Assembly: GCF_017916325.1 (NCBI RefSeq)
Contig: NC_090158.1
Span: 1 to 64,000, forward strand
Length of the DNA: 64,000 nt
Reading direction: 5' to 3'
From: Leishmania martiniquensis
Lineage: Eukaryota > Euglenozoa > Kinetoplastea > Trypanosomatida > Trypanosomatidae
Shown: piece after piece, positions 1-11,165 of the stretch
Layout: each line of letters opens with the position of its first letter
Position numbering within the stretch: position 1 is the stretch's first letter
Position numbers and translations under genes: made by a program
The notes under the pieces: model-generated
Told to the model about the DNA's origin: nothing
Database searches by the model: none
Seen by the model: only the letters and a program-made list of their open reading frames with translations

Positions 1-2469
1 AATTTTAATTTTAAATTTTAATTTTTAATTTTACCCAAATTTTAAATTTTAAATTTTTTAATTTTAATTTTAATTTAATACTTCACTTTAATTTTCTAAT
101 TTTAATTTTTAATTTTAATTTTAATTTTTAATTTTAAATTTTAATTTTTAAATTTTAATTTGACTAATTTTGACCTTAATTTTAATTACTTTAATTTTAA
201 TTTTAATTTTAATTTTTAATTTTAATTTTTAATTTTAATTTTAATTTTATCTTAATCTCATTTCAATTTTAATTCTTAAATTTTAATTTTATTTAATTTT
301 AATTTTAATTTTAATTTTAATTCTAATTTAATTTTAATTTTAATTTTGCTTAATTTTAATTTTAATTTTTAATTTTAATTTAATTTTAATTTTAATTCTT
401 AAATTTTAATTTAATTTAATTTTTAATTCTTAATTTCTTAATTTTAATTTTACTACTTAATTTTAACCTAATTTAATTTTTAATTTTAATTTTAATTTTA
501 ATTTTAACTTTAATTTTAATTTTAATTCTTAACTTTAATTTTAACTTATTAATTCTAAATTTTTACTTTAATTTTTAAATTTTAATTCTTAATTTTAATT
601 TTAATTCCCATTTACTTAATTTTAATTTTAATTCTTAACTTAAATTTTAATCTTAATTTCAATTTTAATTTTTAATTTTAATTCTTAACTTTACCTTAAT
701 TTTAATCTTAATTTTAATTTTAATTCTTAATCTTAATTCTTGTACTTTTAATTTTAATTTTAATTTTAACTTTATTTAATTTTAATTTTTAATTTTAATT
801 TTAATTTTACTACTTAATTTCAATTATTTAATTTTACTTCTAATTTCTAATTTTAAATTTTAAATTTTAATTTTAATTTTAATTTTTAATTTTAATTTTA
901 ATTTTAATTTTTAATTTTAATTTTAATTTTATTTTAATTTTTAATTTTAATTTTAATTCTTAATTTTTAATTTTAATTTTTAATTTTTAATTTTAATTTT
1001 AATTTTAATTTTAATTTTTAATTTTTTAATTTTAATTTTAATTTTAATTTTACTTAATTTTAATTTAATTTTTAATTTTAACTTTAATTTTAATTTTAAT
1101 TTATTTAATTTTAATTTTAATTTTAATTTTTAATTTTAACTTAATTTTAATTTTAATTTTAATTTAATTCTTAATTTTAATTTTAATTTTACTTAATTTT
1201 AATTTTAATTTTAACTTTAATTTTAATTTTTAATTTTAATTTTAATTTTTTAATTTTATAATTTTAATTTTAATTTTAATTTTAATTTTACTTAATTAAT
1301 TTAATTTTTAATTCTTAATTTTAATTTTAATTTTAATTTTAATTTTTAATTTTAATTTTAATTTTTAATTTTAATTTTAATTTTTAATTTTAATTTTAAT
1401 TTTAATTTTAATTTTTAATTTTTAATTTTAATTTTAATTTTTAATTTTAATTTTAATTTTTAATTTTAATTTTAATTTTTAATTTTTAATTTTAATTTTT
1501 AATTTTAATTTTTAATTTTTAATTTTAATTTTAATTTTAATTTTAATTTTTAATTTTAATTTTAATTTTTAATTTTTAATTTTAATTTTAATTTTAATTT
1601 TTAATTTTTAATTTTAATTTTAATTTTTAATTTTAATTTTTAATTTTTAATTTTAATTTTAATTTTAATTTTAATTTTTAATTTTAATTTTTAATTTTAA
1701 TTTTTAATTTTTAATTTTTAATTTTAATTTTAATTTTTAATTTTAATTTTAATTTTAATTTTTAATTTTTAATTTTTAATTTTAATTTTAATTTTTAATT
1801 TTAATTTTTAATTTTTAATTTTTAATTCTTAATTTTAATTTTAATTTTAATTTTAATTTTAATTTTAATTTTTAATTTCTTAATTTTAATTTTTAATTTT
1901 AATTTTTAATTTTAATTTAATTTTAATTTTAATTTTTAATTTCTTAATTTTAATTTTAATTTTAATTTTAATTTTTAATTTTAATTTTAATTTTTAATTT
2001 TTAATTTTTAATTTTAATTTTAATTTTAATTTTTAATTTTAATTTAATTTTAATTTTTAATTTTTAATTTTAATTTTTAATTTTAATTTTTAATTTTAAT
2101 TTTTAATTTTTAATTTTAATTTTAATTTTTAATTTTAATTTTAATTTTTAATTTTAATTTTAATTTTAATTTTTAATTTTTAATTTTAATTTTAATTTTT
2201 AAATTTTTAATTTTTAATTTTTAATTTTTAATTTTAATTTTAATTTTTAATTTTTAACTTAACTTTAATTCTTAATTCTTAATTTTAATTTTAATTTTAA
2301 TTTTAACTTTAATTTTTAATTTTTAACTTTTAATTTTAATTCTTAATTTTAATTTTAACTCTTAACTCTTAATTTTAACCTTAACTTTTAACTCTAATCT
2401 TAACTTTTAACTCTTAACCTTTAACTCTAACCTTAATCTTAACTTAACCTTAACTCTTAATCCTAACCT
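1..2469. repeat. Telomeric array in degenerate TTTTAA form
   Basis: About 2.4 kb made almost only of TTTTAA and TTTTTAA units, with C appearing more often toward the right end, where it grades into TTAACCC units. On the other strand the unit reads TTAAAA or TTAAAAA. TTAAAA is the known nanopore miscall of the telomere repeat TTAGGG (established knowledge). Position at the contig edge, strand orientation and the gradual change to recognisable telomere units all fit a real telomere with corrupted base calls. A genuinely AT-rich satellite is the alternative. Confidence 0.8.
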
Positions 2470-2528
2470 TAACTTTAACCCTTAACCCTTAACCCTTAAC
2501 CCTTAACCCTTAACCCTTAACCCTTAAC
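2470..2528. repeat. Telomere repeat, TTAACCC units
   Basis: Roughly eight clean tandem copies of TTAACCC (TTAAGGG on the G strand). The canonical trypanosomatid repeat is the 6-mer TTAGGG, so each unit here has one extra A/T. This is the best-called part of the array and it marks the telomere/subtelomere junction; unique sequence follows at once. The extra base may be real or a base-calling error. Confidence 0.85.
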
Positions 2529-5500
2529 AGTAGCCTCGTACAGCCTTTTCTGGTAGCGGTTGATTTCGGCGAACTCCATTCATGTGACGCTGAAGGTGCG
2601 AAGACAGAGGGAAGCGGCTGGTTGAAGCGCTTTGAGGCCTCGAGATGGCGCGGCTTCATGCAGACGGTGTAGGGGAGGTGATGCAAGAGAATAAAAGCTA
2701 TTAACAGGGCTTGCGGGGGGAGATTGAGACAACTGGCGGCGGGCAAGTATATTGCCATATGGCAGTGATAGGCCTCGCTGAGGAAGTGGCGGATGCCGGC
2801 AGCTGTAGAAATGGCTAAATGGCGATAACAGACTTTGGTTGTAAGAGTAAGAGGTGTTGAGGTGGAAACGCACCGTCCGCGTACTGTACATACACCGTTT
2901 GGGAGATTTGAGCAGCGGTCCGGCTGCGGAGACACGCACTGGCAGTGCTCCAAGCGCATCCGAAGGCTGCCGCGGCTCGTCGTTGTCCCAGCATACTCCT
3001 TGGGCACAGGTGCGGTGCGTACAGGTAGGGTGTTTGGCAGACGTACACATGGAGGACTGCGCACTGCGTTGCGAGCTGTTTCTCGGCGAGAGTCAGGCAG
3101 GGATTGATGAGCACTCCGTTACGTGCGGCACCGCGCATGACATGCATGGAGTGCGAAAAGGGGGCGGTATGGTTCCGGGTCGCCTTGAGCGCGAGGGAAA
3201 GCCTGCACGGGGTCGGCCGCAAAGAGCAGCCGCGGCATGGTAGCCACCGTGTCGGTGCGCAAGGCGTTGCCAGCAATGACACTCAAAGTCGTGCACAAGC
3301 CCACGCTGTAGACCAGCTCACAAATCACGCGCGCCTCTCAAGAGGATGTGAAGGCCAGAAGCGTTCAACGGACGGCCTTAGGCGCAGCAGCCAACAGCGC
3401 TGGCGAAGACATCAGCGGAGAGTCAAAAGCGGTGGAAGGTGGCGCACCCTCATTGGTATGCGGTCAGGAAACCGCCACCAAGGCGGGAGGCGGCGAAGTG
3501 GCGACGGCGCCAGCACAACGGCATCCGTGGAAGAGCGGCCATCAGACACTCCAGCCTCGGGCGGGGGGCACTCAGAATAATGCAAGAGAAAGGCGCATGC
3601 GGGCGGGAATGTGAGCTGGCGTTGGCCGGCAATCATGCGAGCAGACACGGAGCTTTGCCTCGGTGTGCCCCTCGATAGCATGACGAGGGCGTGCGGGCAA
3701 CGGCCGGCAGCGGTCCGATCGCAAAAGGCAGAGAGTGGGTTCATAATCGCAAGTCTTCTCCCCGTTTCAAGGAGATGGACCGGCGTAGGGCGCACAGCTC
3801 AGAGGTGGCGTTGATGCGGCCAAGTCCAAGAACAGGGAAGCGTGCTGGGGGGGATGTGGTCGCCGCCAAAAGTGTCCGCCGCGGAAGAAGGATTTGACGA
3901 ATAGGTGTATTCAGACGCGCCCTAGTCCCCCTTGGCGCCTCGCAGTCGACCACGCAAGTCTAAGGGGCACCACCACGCTTGCGCCGCAGGAGGCTACGCG
4001 CAGCGGCGACCAGAGATGTATGCGAGATAAGGGTCTTCAGCCGATCCCACCCCCTCTTCGAAACGCTGTCCATGCACCGCCAGCGCAACAAAACGCGGCT
4101 CCCTTCTGATTTGTGTCATCCTCATGCAAATGTTTGCATGTGCCAGTGCTCGCGACGGCAACACTGTGGGCCACGCATGCTGCCATTGAGGCGTCTAGCC
4201 GATGCTAGGCCCGGTATGTGCGGCGAGACCTTTTCGTAGCACCTGCAGTGCATGCGTGCGAGACAGACCCTACGTTATCAGGTCACGCTCAAGAAGCCGC
4301 TCTCCATACGGTTGCTGCAACTGTTTCGGTGATTGCAGATGTGTGCGCTTGATGGGAAACTCGGAAAGCCTCATTGTCAGGTTGTGCGCGTGGACAGTTC
4401 ACTTGCAGAAAAAAAAGTTATTTAAGATGGCGGCGAAGGAGGGAATGAAGAGGATTAAGGGCTGAGGTGTACCTCTTCTTGTCGTAGGATTACTGGCTGG
4501 GGATAGCCAGTGAAAGCGGCAGGGAGGTGCAGGATGTACTCATCGATGGGTGCGGTTTGGCAGGGCCTTTGCGAAAAGCTCTGCCCGGCTCCGCTTGGGG
4601 GGGGGCGTCACTCAGTGGCAACGAGATACGCGGGTCGCTTTGTGGGGAATCTTTCGGGATCGCGGAGTCGTCATCACGAGTTGAAAGTGTGAAAACTAGT
4701 AAGCTGTGTGTCGGCCGCGGTGGCACTGGGTTTGTAGTTCAAGTCTAACCAAGATGTAAATCGATATGGGCTGCCTTGAGGTGGGGATAAATATGTATGC
4801 CCAAAAGTTATGTGAGTAGATGGCGCGCTGACTTCTGGGATCCGGGTAAGCGAGACCTTTTGACGTAGGAGGAGCCCTCAGTGGTGGTTGTTTTTTTCTT
4901 ACGGGGGCGGGTGGATGGTTGAGTCTTAGGGGGGGGAGATTCCATGCCAGATGCTGCGGCAACAACGTCCCTTGTCGCGAGGAAAGGTAGAAGCAGCGGC
5001 ACCACATCCGCCGACCTGCTTACTCCGAAAGCTTTTGTGTGGCTGTGGCTGTGGCTGTGTGTGTGTGTGTGTGTTCAACGCGAGAAACCATCGTGAGCTG
5101 TTCAACGAGATAGGGGGTCGATGCACTGCGTGGAGGAGAGTGCTATTTCTTTGCAGAGGGACTTAGTTAGCGCTAGGCCACGAAAATAAAAGCCGTTTGA
5201 TGGGGAGATTGCGTAAAAAGCCTTTTGTCTTTACCAGGTCACTGCACAGGCAACCGCCAAGGAGTGGTCGCAAGTGAAATATCTTTCAAGCTTCCACAAA
5301 CGCATTGATTTATTTAGCCGGGAAGTGCAGTTGTGGTACGATTGGATCTCTTTGAGATTATTAGTGGGAGCGAGAATGGAAGTACTACTTTATGTTTTTG
5401 TTTCTTCTCATACTGAGGAACTCTTTAGGTTCTAGCACGGCGAATACGTTCCACTTGTGCTACCTGGTAAATCTCTTTCTCGTCTGTGATACGATCAACT

Positions 5501-6088
5501 TTGTGCTGCCACTTTGTGATAGCGCTCAAACATAATGGACTAGGGGAGGAGGACTAATGATTTTTGCGTTTTTTCTACTGGTTGAATAGTATATGAAATA
5601 CCGGGAGTAAGCGCCCATGAAGAAAAATAGAAGTTGTCAGCTGCATGGGGGTCGATGTTTGCTGCTTTCCTAGAGGTATACTCCACGGGAAGGCTTATGA
5701 GGCGCTGAGGAGGTGTCGATCAGACAATTGTAGCGCGCGGCGAAGAATAGTGGACTTGTGGTGCATTTCGTTGCGCATTATGCTCGTTCAGCGGTAAGAT
5801 GATGTATGGCGAGACACCATGGTGATTGGATGAAGAGGGCCTATCAACGAGGTTGCGAACTTGGAGATGCTGCTGTAATCTTTCAGACACATGTGATCCT
5901 CTAGTATTTTTGCGTAACCACGTTGCATAAAAGCATTTTGAGTGGCACAGCGCAATGCTAACAGTCTAAGAGATCACCGAAATTTCCCATGATGCTTTGC
6001 TTTTAGAGATATACATATGATTGATCGCCTCTTTGTTCTTCTACGTTTTCCTGCTTTGGCTGCTTGCGTTGAAAGAATAGAGGAGTAA
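2529..6088. other. Gene-free subtelomere
   Basis: About 3.5 kb without a convincing coding region. Many short overlapping frames exist on both strands up to about 185 codons, but none has a recognisable domain and they overlap one another. From about 5180 the base composition becomes more AT-rich up to the first gene. Leishmania subtelomeres carry conserved telomere-associated boxes; I cannot confirm those boxes by eye. Confidence 0.6.
5041..5074. repeat. GGCTGT triplication followed by (GT)n
   Basis: Three direct copies of GGCTGT lead straight into an eight-unit GT microsatellite inside the subtelomeric spacer. No function is apparent. Confidence 0.85.
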
Positions 6089-7948
6089 ATGAGCGACGCG
6101 ATGTGGGAGCCGCTCAGTTACATATCTGAGGCGCTTGGGCGTAAAACAAGCAGCGGGAGCGCGTATACGCTTCCCTCGTTGTACGAGTATACCACACGCC
6201 TTTTGTTTCTGGAAGAGGAGGAGGAGCAGCTTCGCTCTAAAATACGTAGCGAAAGAATGGGGTGGGAGTCACTGCACTTCCCCTTCTGCGACAAGATGTA
6301 CAGTATGCACTACTGCATCGATAATGGTGCAAAAGATTTCGTGCAGCAGGTGCTTAGTTTGGTAGAGGCCGTCGCTGAAGACGTGTTGATGCACCATAGC
6401 GCCTATGCGACGTTCGTAAGAGGTGCCGAAGATCTTGGAGATGTAAACACGGGTGCCGAAGTAGCGTGCACGTTTTCTAACTGCGTTTTAAAGGAAAGAG
6501 CGTATGCACGAGAGGCTTATCTCTGCTATGAACTCCGATCGAGACTTCACCTTCCCCCGAGCGTATTGTCATTGCTAATTGAGGGGGATAACGTCCACTT
6601 TCTGATGCGAGGCGACACCTGTACAATACCGATAGCTGCGTCGATTGACAGTGAAGGTGCACCTGCTCGATATGCAAGCTGTGCCTTACAAGCCGAAAAT
6701 CTTTATTACACGAATGGTGCTTGCAGAAGCTGTAGAGGCGACAACGAGAAGTGCTTTCTCACGGTCATCGGTGCGAGCGAAACAGGCTGTACAGCAGCCC
6801 TTCGTGTTGCAGAGACAGTGTGCGATGATGATCAGGTGGAAAGCGTCTTGCGAACATTAGCAGATGCGGCTGTGCTAACGTCCTTTGCGTGTGTTTACAA
6901 TGATGGTACTGTTTACCATTACGAACACTCTGGGAAAAGGGAGAAAGTGCATCGCTCTTGTCGCGAGGGTGTGGGTGATGGTGTGGCTCATCGCACGCGT
7001 GTAGTTCGGGGCAGCAGAAGTGCGGACACCATGCATCTTGTCAACGGTGGGCCGAACAAAACGACTCCACATGAAGTAGCTGCGGTTGATCGTGCTTTGA
7101 GTCAGACGACCCTGGTAGCAACCATGCGCACGCCGAATGGTCCTTTTTACTTTGAAGTGCTGCTTCGCGCCTCACCCATTGGCGGGATGAGTGGTACGTT
7201 ACTGCTCTCGTTCGAGCATGATAGCCCGCTGCACAATAATGTACTAAAGGAGGGGGACGAGCTCCTTCTCTTGCACTTTTCGAATCAAGAGGTGTGGAGA
7301 AGGGGGCCGTGCCGTCAGTGGGTTGTCGCTAGTAAGTGCGACATTGTGGAAACACAAGCAGGGCGATTCTCTGTGCCACGATGTAGCTCGTTGTCTAGTG
7401 CGCTCTTGTTCAATACAGAGCGAAGCTTTGTAGCTGGAGACAGTGCTGTCGTAATTGGTACGGCTGTGGAGGTATATCCACGGTTTCAGTGCGTGCGGGC
7501 AGCGCCTGCTTTGTTTTCGACTTTATTTCGTTACACCCCTTTTGTGTGTAAATTTTTGCATCGGCTGCATGGTCCCATTGGCTTTGTGGCTTATTCTTTT
7601 GCTCTCTGCAGTAGCTCTCCTCTCATGGCGACAGCATTGTTTCCTCGTAGCCTGGTAGATGTGGTCGGCGCGGAGACAGATGTCGATCCTGCTGTGATGC
7701 TGTACTTTTTCCGTAGTGGAGAAGATATTTTTACAGAGTGTACATACCCAAAGTTCACCGATGCCCTGCCATTTCCTCTTCATCATCTGACAGGTGCGAA
7801 GGCAAATGTGGTGGCTGGAGTAGTCACGTGCCGATTGCTGGAGATAGGATCAGTCGCCAGCCAGTGTAGCTGCTATATTATGCTGTCGGTAAGCCATGTA
7901 GCTTTCGATGGATCGAAGGTTTTGCAGTTTGCGGCGGCGGGTAGCTGA
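6089..7948 (+). CDS. Hypothetical protein, telomere-proximal gene, 619 aa
   Basis: First gene from the telomere. The ATG at 6089 opens an uninterrupted 619-codon frame. I do not recognise the family. Residues about 40-55 hold an acidic run of glutamates; the N-terminal third looks helical. The C-terminal half has beta-rich stretches (around residues 385-410, 450-475 and 565-600) with the glycine-plus-hydrophobic pattern often seen in OB-folds, which is only a weak impression. A cysteine pair (C-x-x-C) near residue 211 could bind metal, but no full zinc motif is seen. There is no signal peptide and no clear membrane segment. Composition is like the neighbouring genes, so it is likely a real gene. 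Confidence 0.75.
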   Translation: MSDAMWEPLSYISEALGRKTSSGSAYTLPSLYEYTTRLLFLEEEEEQLRSKIRSERMGWESLHFPFCDKMYSMHYCIDNGAKDFVQQVLSLVEAVAEDVLMHHSAYATFVRGAEDLGDVNTGAEVACTFSNCVLKERAYAREAYLCYELRSRLHLPPSVLSLLIEGDNVHFLMRGDTCTIPIAASIDSEGAPARYASCALQAENLYYTNGACRSCRGDNEKCFLTVIGASETGCTAALRVAETVCDDDQVESVLRTLADAAVLTSFACVYNDGTVYHYEHSGKREKVHRSCREGVGDGVAHRTRVVRGSRSADTMHLVNGGPNKTTPHEVAAVDRALSQTTLVATMRTPNGPFYFEVLLRASPIGGMSGTLLLSFEHDSPLHNNVLKEGDELLLLHFSNQEVWRRGPCRQWVVASKCDIVETQAGRFSVPRCSSLSSALLFNTERSFVAGDSAVVIGTAVEVYPRFQCVRAAPALFSTLFRYTPFVCKFLHRLHGPIGFVAYSFALCSSSPLMATALFPRSLVDVVGAETDVDPAVMLYFFRSGEDIFTECTYPKFTDALPFPLHHLTGAKANVVAGVVTCRLLEIGSVASQCSCYIMLSVSHVAFDGSKVLQFAAAGS

Positions 7949-9236
7949 CAGAGGGCGCGTAGACTTTACTTCGCGGATGGTGTTGCATAACGAGGCTTAT
8001 GGCTACTCAGCGGACTGCGGTATCAATATAGCGTTGACATTTCACGGAATGATGAACGAAAGGAACGAAATTTGAAAAAAAACTTGTGCTGTTTTCATGT
8101 GCATTCACTAGCATTTTTTTTGATGTTTCAAAACTCTGTTGTCGATTCTCAAGTGTTGCGGGTGCTTCGTGCCCACAGTGATGAGACGATCGAGCTTGAG
8201 GTAGGCTGAAAATCATGTGACGGTAGTGGTCTTTGAGCAAAGACCTCTAAGATCTTCGTTTTATTTTTTTTTCACCGAAAGGTCTCTGCTTGCTCTCTCT
8301 CATAGCATCCGCCAGAGTATGTTCTCTTCATCTACAATGGATATGTAGTCTGGTGCGAAGGAGCGGGCGGAATGTGTTATTGTAATGGGGACTCTGTATG
8401 CAGTGAAGAGTATGTGGAAAGGTCTACGGAGATCTTTGCCGTGCTCTCAAGTGTTTTCACATTGTAGGTAGTTGCTGCCGTCGAGAGTGCTTCGATGCTC
8501 CCAGGGGTCGTGAGGTTTACCTGGTGATTGCAAAGTGTGGGGGCCATACTGTTACTTCGTCGACTGTTTCTCGGAGCTATGGGAGGAGGGTTATTGTAAA
8601 AGCGAGCAAAAAATGGTAGAAGGAAGAAGATAGCCTATGGACATTCTGCATGCTTCACAGAGATGGTATCACTACAGGTGAGGAATGAATCACTGAGGCG
8701 ACTAAAGCGCTGCTGCGTGTGAGGCTTCTGCCTCGTCGTGTAGGTGTGTACCCTCTAGCACTTCCGTTCTTTCTGCGCGTACTTTTAAACAACCGCAAAC
8801 ACATCAATTGCACGCTTCGTAAATGAGGATACAAATGAAACCAAAACGTGCAAGTGATATCCGCACGCTCCAGTAAGGCTAGGCTCTCGAGCAAAGAGGC
8901 TGCCTCACCGCTAATTTAACACAGCAAAGAAGGGAGGTGGAAAGGGGGCGTTGAAAGATATATTCCGGAGCCTTCGCTTCACGTGATAGCCAAAAGGAAA
9001 CAGTAGGGTATCCCATCTCAAGAAGAGGCAGGTGGCAGCACGCGTCTTTGAGGATAGGGGGCCAGACAACGGATTCGAAATCCGAAACAGAGGAGTCATC
9101 TGTGAATATCGGACATACGGTGTCCTTCTTGTGTTGCAATCCAAGGCGACAAGATAGCACTTTTCGTCATTAACGTGCTATCTGTGTGGGTTTGCTGCGA
9201 TTGTGAAGGAGTCTTTAGCAGTTGCAAAAGAAAACA
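7949..9236. other. Intergenic region, no gene seen
   Basis: About 1.3 kb between the first two genes. It holds A- and T-rich runs (for example near 8075-8120 and 8265-8275) and no credible coding frame. It should include the 3' UTR of the upstream gene and the trans-splice acceptor of the next one. Confidence 0.6.
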
Positions 9237-10538
9237 ATGTCCGTGGAGTTTCTTAATCCCGCTGAGAGGTCGCGGTTGCTGGATGCTCTTCTAGACAGCA
9301 CCTCTTCTTTCGGCGTTCTCTCCAAGAGGTTTCGAGACAGCTTCCAGCCTGGTCGCTACTCGGCCGTTTCTTGTGAGATCGGACAAATATGCAAGCAGTT
9401 TGTTGCCTCGACGGAGAGCACTGGGCTCATCTCGGCTTTGTATGTCGTGGACTACATGCGGAAACAGGACAGCATAGCTGCGAAGTCAACATTTTACGAC
9501 GTGCTTATAGAACTCGAGCACGCCATTAGAAGAGACATGTTTATCGTGGAGCAGATCAAGTACACAACGAAGGAGTCGAAGGATGGCAGGAAGAGCATGG
9601 AGGCCACTCGAGCGGAGACCTTCCGTATTCACTGCGCGGCAAAGGTCTTTGCGTTTCAGCTGCTTGGCGACGCGGTCGCCGATGATGAGAAGGTTGTGTC
9701 GTATGCTTCAAAGAAGCAGGAGTCGATCGACGAGGCCCTTAACGCATGGGAGAGAGCGAGTATCAAGATAAAGGAGCCGATGGCTGACATGGAGCATTGC
9801 TGGGTGGCGAATCACGAAAAGCAGCAATGCGGCTGCTTGTACGAAACGGCCGCTGTCTTTGATGAGCAGCCTAACAAAGCTTTGGGGTTACTTCTTCCGT
9901 CGGTTGCGGCGAAGCTCCCAACGTTACCATTGCAGGAGGGCGAACTTCATTATCTCCTGACCGGTAAGTCTGCGATGCTTCTGCTGGACAGTACTGCACC
10001 AAGCGAGGCGTGGATGATAGCTAAAAGATTGGTTGTGGAGGCACGCCGGTCGAAACTGTGCAAGGAGGACGAGGTGACGCTTCTGGGACTGCTGAACGAG
10101 TCGCTAGTGTCGCGTTTAGGGGTTTCTCCGCAGCAGCTGAGTGAGTTAGCGACCTATAACCCTGAGGTATGTGCGTCTGTGCTTCTAAAGGTTGCGCCAG
10201 GGCCAGCAGGGGCGCTTATTCAGTTTTTGTTGAAAGGTAACATCCCCGAGGATAATATGCAGACGATTGTCCTCCGAGCGTCATCTGTCTTGCAGCAAGT
10301 GAACGTGCGGACCTTTATTTCCACTATGATTCACAGGCTCAAGGAAAGAGGCGGCTCACCAACGAGTGCAGAGAGCTTGAATAGCTTCGCGCTGACTCTT
10401 CATCAGCTAGTGATGAAGGCCGCAAAAGAGAACAGAGAGATTTTCATCGCGGACGCTTTCCGCTCTGATTTGGAGCAGATTTTTCTCTCAAGCAGCAGCC
10501 CAGAGTTAAAGTCCAGATGGGAGGAAATGAAGCGGTAG
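9237..10538 (+). CDS. NOT11: CCR4-NOT complex subunit 11-like protein (NOT11)
   Basis: 433 aa from the ATG at 9237; an upstream in-frame TTG at 9222 is not a likely start. The C-terminal third (about residues 275-433) reads like the CNOT11 domain (DUF2363): a short-linker helix, the pattern LLG.L...L...LG.SP..L..L...NP.V....LLK, then two helical blocks that end with a positively charged tail. The N-terminal 10-95 stretch also resembles the helical N-terminus of human CNOT11. In animals and in T. brucei NOT11 binds NOT10 and docks on NOT1 in the deadenylase complex; yeast lacks it. By family it is a scaffold subunit without catalysis, acting in cytoplasmic mRNA decay. Assignment is by remembered family pattern, not by search. 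Confidence 0.7.
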   Translation: MSVEFLNPAERSRLLDALLDSTSSFGVLSKRFRDSFQPGRYSAVSCEIGQICKQFVASTESTGLISALYVVDYMRKQDSIAAKSTFYDVLIELEHAIRRDMFIVEQIKYTTKESKDGRKSMEATRAETFRIHCAAKVFAFQLLGDAVADDEKVVSYASKKQESIDEALNAWERASIKIKEPMADMEHCWVANHEKQQCGCLYETAAVFDEQPNKALGLLLPSVAAKLPTLPLQEGELHYLLTGKSAMLLLDSTAPSEAWMIAKRLVVEARRSKLCKEDEVTLLGLLNESLVSRLGVSPQQLSELATYNPEVCASVLLKVAPGPAGALIQFLLKGNIPEDNMQTIVLRASSVLQQVNVRTFISTMIHRLKERGGSPTSAESLNSFALTLHQLVMKAAKENREIFIADAFRSDLEQIFLSSSSPELKSRWEEMKR

Positions 10539-11165
10539 CTGTAAGTATTGTGAGGGGCTGCAGTGCCATGCCTTTGCGTCTCTTCTTGCACAAGTATTCT
10601 GTAGACTTGTCGCGCCTTTATGGGTTTCGTAAGGTCGCTTTTAAGCTTGTGTAAGGAAACTACCTTTCTTTTGTCTTGAAAAAAATCACTTATGCGGGTT
10701 TTTTGGTCGACTATTTCGTCTCAATGTGGTGAAGATATGCAAGCCAAAGTAGAAGTTTCCCGGTATCACGCTCTGGTATCGAAGTTGCAGGGATTGGCGA
10801 AGCTGTCGTGAGCAGTGAACGAGCGGGAACTTCACCAACGAACGCGAACAAGTTGGAGAGAGCGCGTCACCGTTGCGGCGCCGCACGTGGAGTCATTTCC
10901 CGAGGCTCCTGGTGGGGAGAGGGTCAGTGGGCGTTGCTCGTGAGATGGTGTTGCTGGTCCTATTGGCATCGCTTTTTAGCTACGGCAGGGAGGCGAAACA
11001 TGAGTGATTTTCGTCTCTCTCGTCCTTCATTACTTATTGTTGCCCTTTTGCTGACCGCAATACTCTTAAGGTGACCCCACGGCGCAACGTGTGTGGCACA
11101 ACTTACTCTCATTTCACATGAGCCCACTTTACTTGATGCGTAGCTAGCGTACGGCAGGTGCGGCG
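10539..11165. other. Intergenic region, no gene seen
   Basis: About 630 bases of UTR/spacer. An 88-codon frame in it (10808-11074) starts at a non-ATG codon, has no domain and is not accepted. Confidence 0.6.

Noticed and set aside
2510..3282. Overlapping 150-185 codon minus-strand frames next to the telomere
   Set aside because: They run into the telomere repeat, overlap each other in different frames, start at various codons and show no domain.
8048..8211. ATGATGA and TGATGA motifs after the first gene as C/D boxes
   Set aside because: No CTGA at suitable distance and no terminal stem.
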